The notes beneath the pieces are model-generated. The model saw nothing but the letters and a program-made list of their open reading frames with translations. It was not told where the DNA came from and ran no database searches. From assembly GCF_034190915.1 (NCBI RefSeq), contig NW_026947486.1:77790044-77854043 (forward strand): a DNA stretch of 64,000 nucleotides. Direction: 5' to 3'. Every line of letters begins with the position of its first letter. Positions within the stretch are counted from its first letter, which is position 1. Made by a program: the position numbers and the translations under genes. The DNA is from Cavia porcellus (lineage: Eukaryota > Chordata > Mammalia > Rodentia > Caviidae). This document shows positions 24,535 to 35,031 of the stretch, piece by piece.

Positions 24535-25083
24535 ATGTGTACATGGTAGTCTCTCTTACTTATGGTTTTGTTTTCTGTGATTTTATTATCTGTGTCCAAC
24601 CATAATTCAAAATACTAACTGGAAAATTTCAGAAACAAATATTTCATAAGTTTTACACTGCATAGTTTTAGTATACCATAACAAAGTCTTACCTCATCAT
24701 TTTTCATCTTGCCGGGGACGTGAATTCTCCCTTTGCACAGCATACCTATGCTCTACCCTGTATTCATCAACTAGTCATGTGGTAGCCTCCACAGTTATCA
24801 GATCAACTGTTGTGGAATCATATTGATGGGATACAATTGTTTTAATAAGGCCTCCAAGACACAAAAACAGTGATGTTTGCAATTACTGTATGTTGTTATG
24901 ATTGTTATATTTCATTAGTCATTATTAAGCTATTACCATGTTGCTTTATAAATTAAAATTTGTCATAGATAGGTGTGCAAGAAAAAAACCATGGTATGTA
25001 TAAGTTATGATTCTATTTTCAATTTAACACATCTACCAGAGATATCTTAGAAAATATTTCCTCTGAATAAAGGGAGGCGTAAA
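24535..25083 (+). mobile_element. Tigger-type (TcMar-Tigger) DNA transposon fossil
   Basis: The left end 'acttatggttttgttttctg' and the right end 'gaataaagggaggcgta' match the two ends of a Tigger family whose tips read like 'TTATCCGCGG'. Internal landmarks are 'attcaaaatactaactggaa', 'ttgccggggacgtgaattct' and 'tcagatcaactgttgtgga'. About 550 bp is left and no transposase frame remains. The orientation assumes the remembered 5' end is on the left. Confidence 0.75.
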
Positions 25084-26324
25084 CACTCATTTAAGATATG
25101 TCTTTACTATGACTATAGGAAATTATTTTCCATCTAAAAAATAAGAAAATTAAAATAAGATAGAGATGTTCAATTTCAACTGAAGTAGTAAACTGAGGAG
25201 CTAAGTCTTTAACTCAGCTCTGTTCCAAAGTGAAACTTAACCACCACTTCATGGAAATATTATTTGCCTCTGTATTGCTTCTCACTGATCCTTTCCTTTT
25301 CCTTGATCATTCAGCAAATCTTGTCCCTTAAGCTTAGTGTTAGAAAAGTTAATACTGCTTATTTATGAGCCCTAATGTTGCAATAACTAAGGCAAGTAAA
25401 GCAATATTAAAGTGGCTACACATCTTATCAGAGTTGTAAAACCTTCCAATGCTTCCAAAATCAGTAAGCATAAATATTAGTAGACACCTAGAAAAGTACC
25501 GTTCTTTGAGAATAAATCTGTTTTGCCTATAAATATTAGAAAAATTACTTCTTCTTATTCAATAATGCCTATAAATATGTAGGAATTAACAATGTTAAAT
25601 TATTGGGAGCTGTGCACAAGTAATATTTGTACAGAAGAATTACTGATATAATAAGTGCCACTGAGTTTTATGCCATTTTAAAATGGTTACAAAAGAGATA
25701 CCTAGTTGCTCACATCCAGTAAGGAATTAAACATAATGAGTATAAAAAGAGAAGAATAAGGCAATTCAAGTCATGGAATAAAATTGGAACAAAATGTATG
25801 TACACTACTTTCAAAACGTGTAATTTAAAATGAATTTTTATTACCGTGGTATTTTAATGAAAGAAGCTTCCATGAATGTTCAACACCAGTACGCATCTAG
25901 ATCTATGAGACTTGTATAAATCACTTGAAGAGATTGTGCTTCCATTATTATTAAATGAGATAGGAAAAGTAAATCTATCCTGAAGGTTTTTAAATGGGTG
26001 TATTAGTAAGCTATTATTACATTTTGACAATCTTTTTTATCTTCTTTTACAATAGCAAGCTTTATTACTCATTATAAAACTGCAAAAGAAAATCAGATTA
26101 ATATTTTTATTTAGAGTTCTCATATAGTAAGATTCACAGTAATCATTATTTCAAGAAATATTTATTTAAGGTATAAGATAATCTCCATAGAATCTGACTT
26201 CACAGTATGCCCAATAATTTATGAGATGAGACATATTAGCAAAATCTACTGACTACATATATAAAAAACATCATCAAAAGAGATTAAATTAGCCAAATAT
26301 GATTCAAAAACAAGCTAGTAGCAT
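25084..26324. other. mostly unassigned interval with a possible MIR relic
   Basis: AT-rich. 25180-25250 ('aaactgaggagctaagtc' to 'aaccaccacttcatg') resembles the 3' half of a MIR SINE at low identity. Nothing else could be recognised. Confidence 0.35.
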
Positions 26325-26500
26325 AATTCAGCAGTTTCTCAACCAAGCTATACAAATGAATCTCTTGCAAATATTTCACTAAAAATAGATTTCAGAACTC
26401 CTCCTCAAGCGAAAATAAGTCACAATCTCTAGAATATACATATATTTTAAAACTTTCAGAGAGATTTTGATGCAAAACAAGTATTGAAATCCATATTATA
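26325..26500 (-). mobile_element. hAT-Charlie nonautonomous element (MER5A-like)
   Basis: The left tip 'agcagtttctcaaccaag' and the internal 'gagagattttgatgcaaaac' match the reverse complement of MER5-type elements. The length, about 175 bp, is typical. The right tip is eroded. Strand follows the remembered consensus orientation. Confidence 0.55.
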
Positions 26501-27120
26501 GGGCATTAACTGCAGTAAAATGAAGCACTTGAAAGCATAAAAGAAGAGATCATCAAGGGAAATTTCAGAATGAAAGCAAAATTTGAGCTGGGATTTAAAT
26601 GGGCACAATTTAGCTACCCAAGAGAAAACATGAGGATGACTGTCCTTCCATAAATCTTCATTACATCCCTGAATTTTTTGCTACCTTGTAAATGCATCTG
26701 TAGAAATGTGCATATATTAATTGTTGAATATATGTTAACTTTTATTCTAGACTACATAGATAATTGCTAATTCATTTCCTAAACTTTTCATGGATACTTT
26801 TTTTTAGATGGGGATTTTGGTAGATCCAGGAGCTTTAACCTCTGAGGCATGAAAGGAAAAAGAAGAAGGCTGGAATGAAAAAACATGAAAAATACTTTGT
26901 TAATCAGTGATTGCCATACTTTCTCAAGTCATTCATAAAATCAGAAATACACATTACCATGTATAAATTATATTGGAATGAATGAGATTTGGAGAGGTTA
27001 TCATAGGGCAATGAGAAAAAATCATTTTCTTTACACAAAGAAATATAAGAAAGGATAAGTTAATAGTCATCCACTGCAAATTTCAATATGTTACATTAGC
27101 AATATTTTAATTATGTTAAT
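26501..27120. other. unassigned interval
   Basis: No gene or repeat family recognised with confidence. Confidence 0.5.
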
Positions 27121-27124
27121 CCAG

Positions 27125-27835
27125 TGAGTATATAATAGCAACCCATTATATCCTTGATTTACATTTTCTGACAAATGACAGTAAAACATTTTAATTTATT
27201 TATTGATAATTTCTATATTCTCTAAATTAAATTTTATTAGGATAGTTCAATTATTTTTATCACTAGATTGTTCTTCTTGCCTTTTTAAGTGACTTACTTA
27301 TATTCTGGTTATTGTTGAATATATTAATTTAAAACATTTCAAAAATTTGTTCCACAGTATACTTTTTCACTTCATAATGTTTTTTTTTTTAATAATGTGG
27401 TTTGAAGGAAATGAAATTTTAATATTTTCATAAATGTTGTAAAATATACTTCACCAGTTAAAGGCTATTGTTTCATGATTTTTAGTGAATTTACACTTTA
27501 TAACTGTACAATTATAGAGCATCTGTACTATCCTAAAATGCTCCATAATTCTCATTTCCCAAGGTAAAAACTGTTTGAAATAACTTTCTAGGGGTATGAA
27601 TTTTGTGAAATTTTGAGTAAATAGAATCATACAACATGAACTATTTTTGCTCAGAATTTCATTTAGCATAATGTTTTCAAGATTCTTTCACATTATAGCC
27701 CTGATCAGTATTTGGGGCATTTATATTTGTAACTATTTTCATTTTGTAGATAGGCTAGGGTTTGCTTATCCACTTACCAGTTGATAGATACTTGAATGGT
27801 TCTTTGTGGGGAGACAATATGTATACATCAACTAG
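27125..27835 (-). mobile_element. old L1M pieces, minus strand
   Basis: 27125-27400 reads as the reverse complement of late ORF2 ('tatattctggttattgttga'). 27440-27830 reads as an L1M 3'UTR/late ORF2 zone ('atagaatcatacaacatgaa', 'gcataatgttttcaagattc'). The two pieces are probably two copies or one rearranged copy. Confidence 0.7.
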
Positions 27836-27989
27836 TGATTTATTACTGTTTATTTCTTTTCTTTGAAAGTATGAACTATTTCTGTTTTCTATTGTTTTAT
27901 CTTTCTTTACATAAAAAAGAAAAAAACAATGCTATGCTATGTTATAAATAATAATTACCTTCCCCAAATTTCATTCTTGTGGATATTAT

Positions 27990-29735
27990 TAATCTTAGTT
28001 CATGACATACAATTTTACATTCATTGAAATCATTATGTTTCTGGACATGACTTTATTCTACTTATTTTACCTTCCCCTGTTATTTTTCCCTCGACTTCAA
28101 TCTCCTGGACTCCTTCCCACTGGCAAAAGAACTGTCTCCTTGTCTCCTTGTCTTCTATCTATCGTTTAGTGTGCTCTCTGTTTGTACTTTGCTTTACTCA
28201 GCTGAGAGATACCATACAGTATTAAAACTTGTGTGCCTATTTTATTTCATTCCGTACTGTATTTTCCACGTTCATGCACTTTCTTTCAAATGTCTCAAGT
28301 TTCTTTGTATCTGAGTAGTGCTCCATTTTGTATAGATATCACATTTTCTTTATCCAGTCATCAGTGGATAGATATTACAAGGTGCTTCCGGGGCTAAGCT
28401 ATTGCAAATTGTGCTGTGATGAACATTAATATTCATGTATTGCTGAAGTATGATATCTTTCACTCTTTGAGGTAGATGCCTATGATGAGGATAGCTATAT
28501 GACATTTTTAATTTTAGTTCTTTGAGAAATTTCCATACTGATTTCCATAATGGTTTTACTCATTTACTTTCCCACGAAAAATGTAGGAGCACTCTTTTTG
28601 CACTGCAACCATGCCAATTTGGGTTATTTTTTTTCTAACATTTTGATAATTACCATTCTTTCTGGTATAAGAGAGTAACTTGGCATTGTTTTAGGATGCC
28701 TTACATTAATAGCCAGGAATGTTGAATACTTTTTCATATACTTTAATGACTATTTGTATTTTTTCCTCTCAGGGATAACTTTTCATTTTACTTGTCCATT
28801 TCTTGACTGAGTCTTTTATTTAAAGTGGTCTAATTGTTTTGTGTTCTCCATATATTGCTCTGTTATCATGGAATACATGGAAAATCAATTTCCCATTCTG
28901 CAGCTTGTGTCTTCACTGTATTAACTGATTTATTTGTTATGCGGAAACTTTTAAATTTGCTACTCTCCTTGATTTTTGTTGGTGGTACCTTGCTCATTTG
29001 CAATTCTGCTTAGAAAATTCCTTCCTACACCTTTGCCTTTGATTGTTTTTCACTATTATTTTCAGTATGTTCAATATTTCTGCCTTAATGTTTAGATCTC
29101 TGATCCATTTTTATTCTAAGTTTAGTACGTGATGAGAGATATCAGTTCACTATCAATCTTCAAATAGATATTCATTTTTCCCAGGACCATTTCTTGAGTA
29201 GGTTATCTTTCCTCCAATACTTGCTTTTGACCCATATGTAATAGATCAAATAACGGTGTGTATCTGGCTATGTTCTTGTACCCTCTTTTCTGTTTCATTG
29301 ATCCATGCATCTGTTTTTGTTTGGTACTGTGTTTTGATTTTGTTTTTTCAAACACTTTGTCATTTTATTACTATTGCTTTCTAGTAGAGCTTGAAGTCAG
29401 GTATTATGATTCCTCTTGCTTGTTCTTCCTGACCAGGAATGATTCTGCCATTTGGAGTCTCCTTTCCTTTCATATGAATTTTAGGATTGTTTTCTTTAAA
29501 TCTGTAAAAGATGTTGCTGGTATTTTGATTGATAATATATTGAATCCATATATTAGTTTTGCAAGTATGATCATTTTGAAAATATCTGTTCTGCCTATCT
29601 AGAATCAGGGTACATCTTTTCACTTTCTGATGTCTTCTTCAATATCATTTTTCAGAGTAGTGTAATTTCCTTCATAGTGTTCTTTTAATTACTTGGTTAG
29701 ATTAATAATTAGGTATTTAATGTTTTAAAATTAAG
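27990..29735 (-). mobile_element. L1, minus strand, 3'UTR and ORF2
   Basis: Plus-strand order: 3'UTR (27990-28250), ORF2 C-terminus ('gagtagtgctccattttgta', 28313), then 'ccatactgatttccataatg' (28532) and the RT-side region (28900-29700). An open frame of 114 codons on the plus strand at 29258-29602 is antisense to ORF2 and is not a gene. The element continues at 30226 after a nested insertion. Confidence 0.85.
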
Positions 29736-30225
29736 TTTATTGGTATTTTAGGTTTACCTAATGCCAGCATTCGTCATGGAGAACTTGTACTTATACATGA
29801 CATAACTTGTTCTTTTTCCATTCCCTAACCTTCTCTTCAGCCCCTCTTCCTCTCCCTATTTACAAAAGCTTTGTTTTCATTTTTTCCATCTTTTGTCATC
29901 ATTTTCTTTTTCTTCCATTCCTTTTCTTCTCCCCCATCTCTAGTTCCCCTTCCAAGTTGGATCTTCCAACTGTCCATCAACTGATGAATGGATAAAGAAG
30001 ATATGGTTTTTTATGCAATGGAATATCACTTGTCCATAATGTACAATAAAATTGAGATATTTCTAGGCAAATAGATACATCTTGAGCCCATATCCTTGAG
30101 TGAAAAAAATTGAACACGTATCTGCAAACATGGCATTGCTTCTCTAGTGTGAGGAACCGAAAGTGTAAATAAGGATCAAAATGTATACTAGTTATTGTGA
30201 AATATTTCATTTTTCTTGATGCTTC
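29736..30225 (+). mobile_element. plus-strand L1 3' end nested in a minus-strand L1
   Basis: 29955-30110 is sense ORF2 C-terminal sequence ('caactgatgaatggataaag', 'gcaatggaatatcacttgtc'). It is in the opposite direction to the L1 on both sides. The T/C-rich 29800-29950 upstream part is not clearly assigned. Confidence 0.7.
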
Positions 30226-30605
30226 CATGAGTTGTACTCTTTTTATATTTTCCATCCCATCAATTTCATTATTGTTATATGCAAATGCTATTGATTTTTG
30301 TGTGTCAGTTTTGTATCCTACTATATTGCTGAAGTTTTTATGAATTATAAGTTCTTTTAGTGGTATTCTATGAGTCTTCTCGTAGCATAGCTTATCCTCT
30401 ACAAATAATGATAATTTTCATTCTTCTATTCCTGTGTTTATACCTTTCATTTCTTGCCGTATTGCTCTGGCTAATATTTTAAATACAAAGTTAAATAGAA
30501 ATGGTGATAGTAAACATCCTTGTCTTGTTTCTAATTTTAGAGGGTGTATATTTGGAAAGAGCCCCCAAAAACTTATGAGGAACCTTAAGATACTTCAGAG
30601 CTTTC
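30226..30605 (-). mobile_element. continuation of minus-strand L1 ORF2 (RT domain)
   Basis: 'tcagttttgtatcctactat' and 'aaatggtgatagtaaacatc' are the reverse complement of the RT domain. It continues the element that ends at 29735. Confidence 0.8.
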
Positions 30606-30619
30606 AAAAAAGAATTACC

Positions 30620-30654
30620 ATCACTTCTTGGCTTTTTGGCTAAGATCAAGTATA
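30620..30654 (+). pseudogene. U2 snRNA 5'-end fragment joined to an L1 3' end
   Basis: The 35 bases match the first 35 nucleotides of U2 snRNA at 31 positions as I recall that sequence. They include the uninterrupted GGCTAAGATCAAG core. All four differences are transitions. The match stops at about nucleotide 35 and L1 3'-end sequence follows at once. Too short to be a functional gene; no promoter elements were seen upstream. Confidence 0.75.
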
Positions 30655-31345
30655 AAAAGAGAACTGTGATAATTCAACAATCTCATGTCTTGGTGCATGT
30701 ATAATAGAATTGATATCAAGATCTTGAAAAGATGTCTCTATTGTCAATTGTGACATCAGTCACAATAGGCAAGGATGAAATTTGTTTAAATTTCCATAGC
30801 CAGATTAATAAATGAATGAATTTATTTAAAAGGCTGGTTGATAGATATTGGAATATATCTACCTTAAAAATGAAAAAAAAATCTTTTCATTTGCAATAAA
30901 ATGTATTAAACTGAAGAGCTACATGCTAAATTAACTAAGTGAGATACACAAAGATAAATACTGTACAATTTCATGTGTATTTCGTGCTTATAATAGTCAA
31001 ACTCAAGATGCTGAAAATAAAATGATGGGTGCCAGAGGTTGAGGGATGGAAAACAATCAAGAGCTGTTGTCCAACAGATACAAAGTTTTAGTTACACAAC
31101 ATTAGTAAATTATAGAAATCTACCATACAACATAGTGTATATATTTAAAAGTAACGAATTATTGACTTAAGAGCCTTTACAAGAGTAGCTCACACTTTAA
31201 TTGTTCTCACCACAGCAAGAAAAAACTCCAAAGCACATGAGGGCAATTTGGATTTAATAAGTGTCTATTACCTTGATTGTTTTGATGGTGTCATATATAC
31301 ATACACACATATAAAGTTTTTTTTATTTTAAAAGGAAAACAGAAA
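30655..31345 (+). mobile_element. 5'-truncated L1M 3' end, plus strand
   Basis: Late ORF2 ('tacaatttcatgtgtatttc') passes into an L1M-like 3'UTR at 31020-31290: 'gatgggtgccagaggttgag', 'aattgttctcaccacagc', 'ttaccttgattgttttgatg'. A U2 fragment is at its 5' edge. Confidence 0.75.
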
Positions 31346-31866
31346 AAAAAGGATAGAAATGACACAGAATTTCAAAATCTAAATAGTCAGAAATTAACGC
31401 TAGTTAATATATTGCATATTGTTACCTTAGAAGTAGTTGTTCAGTATATAAGATCTAGTGATTGATCAAAAGGAAAGAACAACTGGGATGGGAAAAGGAA
31501 GAAAGAAAAATATTGTACGTATGTAGGTATGCATATATTAAATATATGTATGTATATGTAATTCAAGATAGATAACTATACTATTAATATCTGTTACTTC
31601 ATCAAAAAGAAGTTTGTGCTGTCATTGCTTAATTGTTTGATCACTTATTATGCCCAGATCTTGTAACTTGAACAACCACTTCTAAAATATTCAAACTTTG
31701 TAAATTGAATATCCTTTTAAAGTTAAAAATAAAGCTGAACCTAATTCCAAAGTAATGGCACAATTTTGCACTTTAATAAATAATGTATGAAAGCTCAAAA
31801 TTACTTCACATCCTTGCTAACATTTGGCAGTACCAATTTTCACTGTTTAAACTTTGTGTGTGTAAA
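31346..31866. other. unassigned AT-rich interval
   Basis: No gene or recognised repeat family. Confidence 0.5.
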
Positions 31867-32060
31867 TTTTTTGTATGAGTTCTGAACCCAGGGCTGTCAC
31901 ACTAAGCTTCATCTCCAGCTCTCTCCTTTATGCTGTTGCTATTTTGGGACATGTTATCTGTAAATTGCCCAGGATGAGCTCGAATTTTCAGTCTTCCTGC
32001 CAAAGACTCCCATGGTATTGGGATTATGGAAATCCAACTCCATGTCCAGCATATTTATGA
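31867..32060 (-). mobile_element. B1-ID composite SINE, minus strand
   Basis: The plus strand shows the reverse complement of an ID-like part ('gttctgaacccagggctg') followed by a B1 part ('gcccaggatgagctcgaatt', 'ggtattgggattatgg'). The order on the minus strand is B1 then ID, as at 1725-1925. The 61-codon open frame over it is a chance frame. Confidence 0.75.
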
Positions 32061-32871
32061 CTTTCTGTATTCAATGTTAATTTTTTATGTGTTAACTTGT
32101 TATTCACATGACCCAGGTTTTTAAGTGTTTGTTCAAGTAGAGTTCACCTTCAAAATACAAAGATTATTTTTATCATGGCATTGTGATATCAGTAAAATTT
32201 GTGTTTTACTTACACATTTCATAACTTTGACTTGTTTGCAAAATATCTAATATATTTGAATGCTATATATCTTATATAAAGATTATAGAGAATGACACTA
32301 TCCTCTTATAGGAAGTCTTTAACTCTTTTCTGGAAGTCAGATAGTAATGAGATATTACCTTAAGTCAGACACTGGTCTATTTTGGAATTGTTTTGATTTC
32401 TAGAGTATAGACATCTCATGGTATTAAACCATGCTGTTTATAAGAGTTTTTTCTTCCATGGTACACTTTAATGGTTTTTTCTTTTAAACTTATGAAATTG
32501 CATAATTTTACATGTTAGAACTTATGACTAGTTTCCTGGAGGTCCAACCCAATTATTTGTATTATAAAAACTAGAAAATTCCTTGAGGTAAAGTGACACA
32601 TAGATTATTGTGCTTGCCTTTCTGTGGTTTCTGTTCTTGACAGTAATATGCTCTCAAATTTTGATTCTAAGACATATTTTATTTGCTTGGTAAATTAGCA
32701 AATGATATGAGGGGAAAAATTGAAATAGTGGAATCACTGTTGTTTTATTCTTCTTGTTTATAATCTTTACCTGTTAATTTTTGACTGGATCTATTATTTT
32801 TTATTCAGTCTTTATACCTCCTTAAGTTGTGTGGGTTAGTGTAGTTTTGTTGCAGTCAAAAACTCAAACTT
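32061..32871. other. unassigned AT-rich interval
   Basis: T-rich on the plus strand. The phrase 'actggtctattttggaattg' could be minus-strand L1, but support is too thin to call. Confidence 0.4.
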
Positions 32872-32975
32872 GGGTCAAGGATTTAGCTCAGTGGTGTAAG
32901 CGCCTGCCTATAAGCACCAAGTTGTGAGTTCAGTGCATGGTACCAAAAAGTAAATAAATAAATAAACAAATAAAT
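32872..32975 (+). mobile_element. ID-like tRNA-derived SINE, plus strand
   Basis: A box 'tttagctcagtggtgtaagc', then 'gcctgcctataagcacc', B-box zone 'gtgagttcagtgcatgg', 'taccaaaaag', and an AAAT-rich tail. It is the clearest plus-strand member. Confidence 0.85.
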
Positions 32976-33609
32976 CTTTCAACATATTTTCATAACATTT
33001 TATGTTTGGAGTGCCACATATACTTCTGCTTTAGACATTATACTATGATATTCTGAAATTACTTGTAATCACCATCAATAAGAAAAAAATGCCTTGCACA
33101 AGTGAATTATACTTTTATAAGGCTTATCATTACAAGCTTTCAAAATTTTTATCATTAGAATGATAAAAATCTGCAATATTTATTCTTGTTTATTAATTGC
33201 ATAACTTAATGTTTCAGTTTGTTGAGATAGCATAAATAGGCTTTAAATTTATTCCTTTTACATCAGGTATTATGGTGTAGCGACGAATGTCAAATTTTGC
33301 ACATGCATTGCTGAAGTTGTTATCCAGAAGCTCACTTAGATATTACTAATTTTTCAAATATCTGAAAAGAGTCACAAGCACAAAAACCACACATATGCCA
33401 AAATAGGAAAATTTAGACATATTATTTCAATCTTCATTTACACTGATTAAGAAAATAGAGAAAAGATTCAAAACTACTAAAATCAGAAATGGTAGAAAAA
33501 ACTAAAGTTTTTAATTTGCTAATCTTGCAAATACATGGACATATACAAATTTTGAGGGAATTATGAAACGCTATATAACAGGAAATTAGATGACTTAAAG
33601 AAAATGACC
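32976..33609. other. unassigned AT-rich interval
   Basis: No gene or repeat family recognised. Confidence 0.5.
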
Positions 33610-33644
<35 letters not shown>

Positions 33645-33715
33645 GTTACTAGGAATCAAACTCATGACCTTGCACTTGACACGTGCTTGTCCTGTTGAGC
33701 TAAACCCCAGAGAGA
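33610..33715 (-). mobile_element. degenerate ID-like SINE with (ATT)n tail
   Basis: Minus-strand tRNA-SINE landmarks are the reverse complement of 'ggaatcaaactcatgacct' (B box) and 'gttgagctaaacccca' (A box). The tail is a run of about 11 ATT units (33610-33643). Confidence 0.75.
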
Positions 33716-33994
33716 AATACCAATTCTTAAAAACACACTATCTATTATAATTGACACAGGAAGATACAACTCGCTGCATCAACCTCCATCTATGAGAATG
33801 GTTGAGGAAAAAAAAAATGAGTTTCAATTTAGGAATCGATAGATTTAATAAAGGTGGATTTGAGATGATTTTTAAGGAATAAAATGCACATTTTAAATAG
33901 AAGATACATTTTAAGTGGCAGGAATAACCATTAATAAGGCACAGTCAGAGGGGCTGAAGGGAGAGTAGAGGAATGAGGGGGAGACAAATCAAGG

Positions 33995-34388
33995 TTTCAT
34001 GGCTGATGCAATGTGTCAACTTGAGAAGTTTAGAAATTTAATGAAGAGACTTAGAAGGGAGCCAGGATCCTCATTTTGTAAACATCCTGAAACGGTGCAG
34101 GAGAGAGCACAGAGGTGGTGTAAGTACTACACTTGCCCTGGGGGCACCGGTGCCACTATACAAAATAAGAGAGGAAAAGGGACTTGCTTTCCCTGATCTC
34201 TTTTGTTCTAATGGCTTTTGCTGGCTACTTCCTTGAAGTGTTGCCCCAGTACCATGTCACCCTGCCTTCAAGCCAACTGATTGTGGACTGAAACCTCTGC
34301 AAGCACTGAGCTAAATAAATCTTTCCTTCCTTCATTTTGAGCGTTGAGTATTTTGTCCCAGTAATGAGAAAAAAAATAATAAAGATAC
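33995..34388 (+). mobile_element. MaLR-type solo LTR
   Basis: The 5' part 'gatgcaatgtgtcaacttga' and the 3' part 'gagctaaataaatctttcct' plus 'ttttgtcccagtaatgag' match the LTRs at 46.8 and 48.2 kb, which lie on the opposite strand. About 394 bp. Two open frames here are not genes. Confidence 0.75.
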
Positions 34389-35031
34389 AAGTTATTTTAA
34401 GGTACAGGTACAAATTCCCTATGATGCGTGTTATCATTGTATATGCCTAAATTGTACCAATCAATTTAACAATATTAAAAAAATAAAGGCATGTTCTTCA
34501 GAAGACACACTCTTGACTTGATAAACTAAGGGCACTAGGGTTGAAGCCTGGATGTTCGGAGGGAAGTGCTTAGAGAGCAGATATGTAGATTAGGACTCTT
34601 AGGTAAGAGATTTAAAAGCTGTTTTCAGAATCAAATCCGAATAGCTTTGATTAGCAATCCATAGGGTTTTTCCCAGGAGCATGTAGTTGTGTGATTTGTT
34701 GTTAACACAAATCCCTCCATAGGCAGTGTAAAGGATATATTTATGGGAATATGATAAATTAATAAAGTTAAATTCAGTGAGAAGTAAGGAGTAGCTGACA
34801 TGAGGCAGTGGCAAGGAGGAATTAAGGGGATCTTTTTCTTCACTTTTGTCTGCTTCCACTTGATAAAACAATGGCTAAGAAATTGATTTCTCTGGAGATA
34901 AAATTGATTTCTCTGTGTTTATCCTCCAAAGAGTAAGTATGCACAAGTGAGGTTCATCTTATATATTACAATAGTATGAGGAAAAATTTTATTGCTGTTT
35001 ATTCAGAGTTTAATTTATAAGAAACAAGACT
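34389..35031. other. unassigned interval
   Basis: No gene recognised. Two overlapping minus-strand open frames (70 and 90 codons, 34599-34871) have no recognisable domains. Confidence 0.45.

Noticed and set aside
29258..29602. Longest open frame of the window, 114 codons, plus strand
   Set aside because: It is antisense to L1 ORF2 and T-rich; hydrophobic composition comes from T-rich codons, not from a membrane protein.
30620..30654. Functional U2 snRNA gene
   Set aside because: Only 35 of about 190 nucleotides, four substitutions, no snRNA promoter seen.
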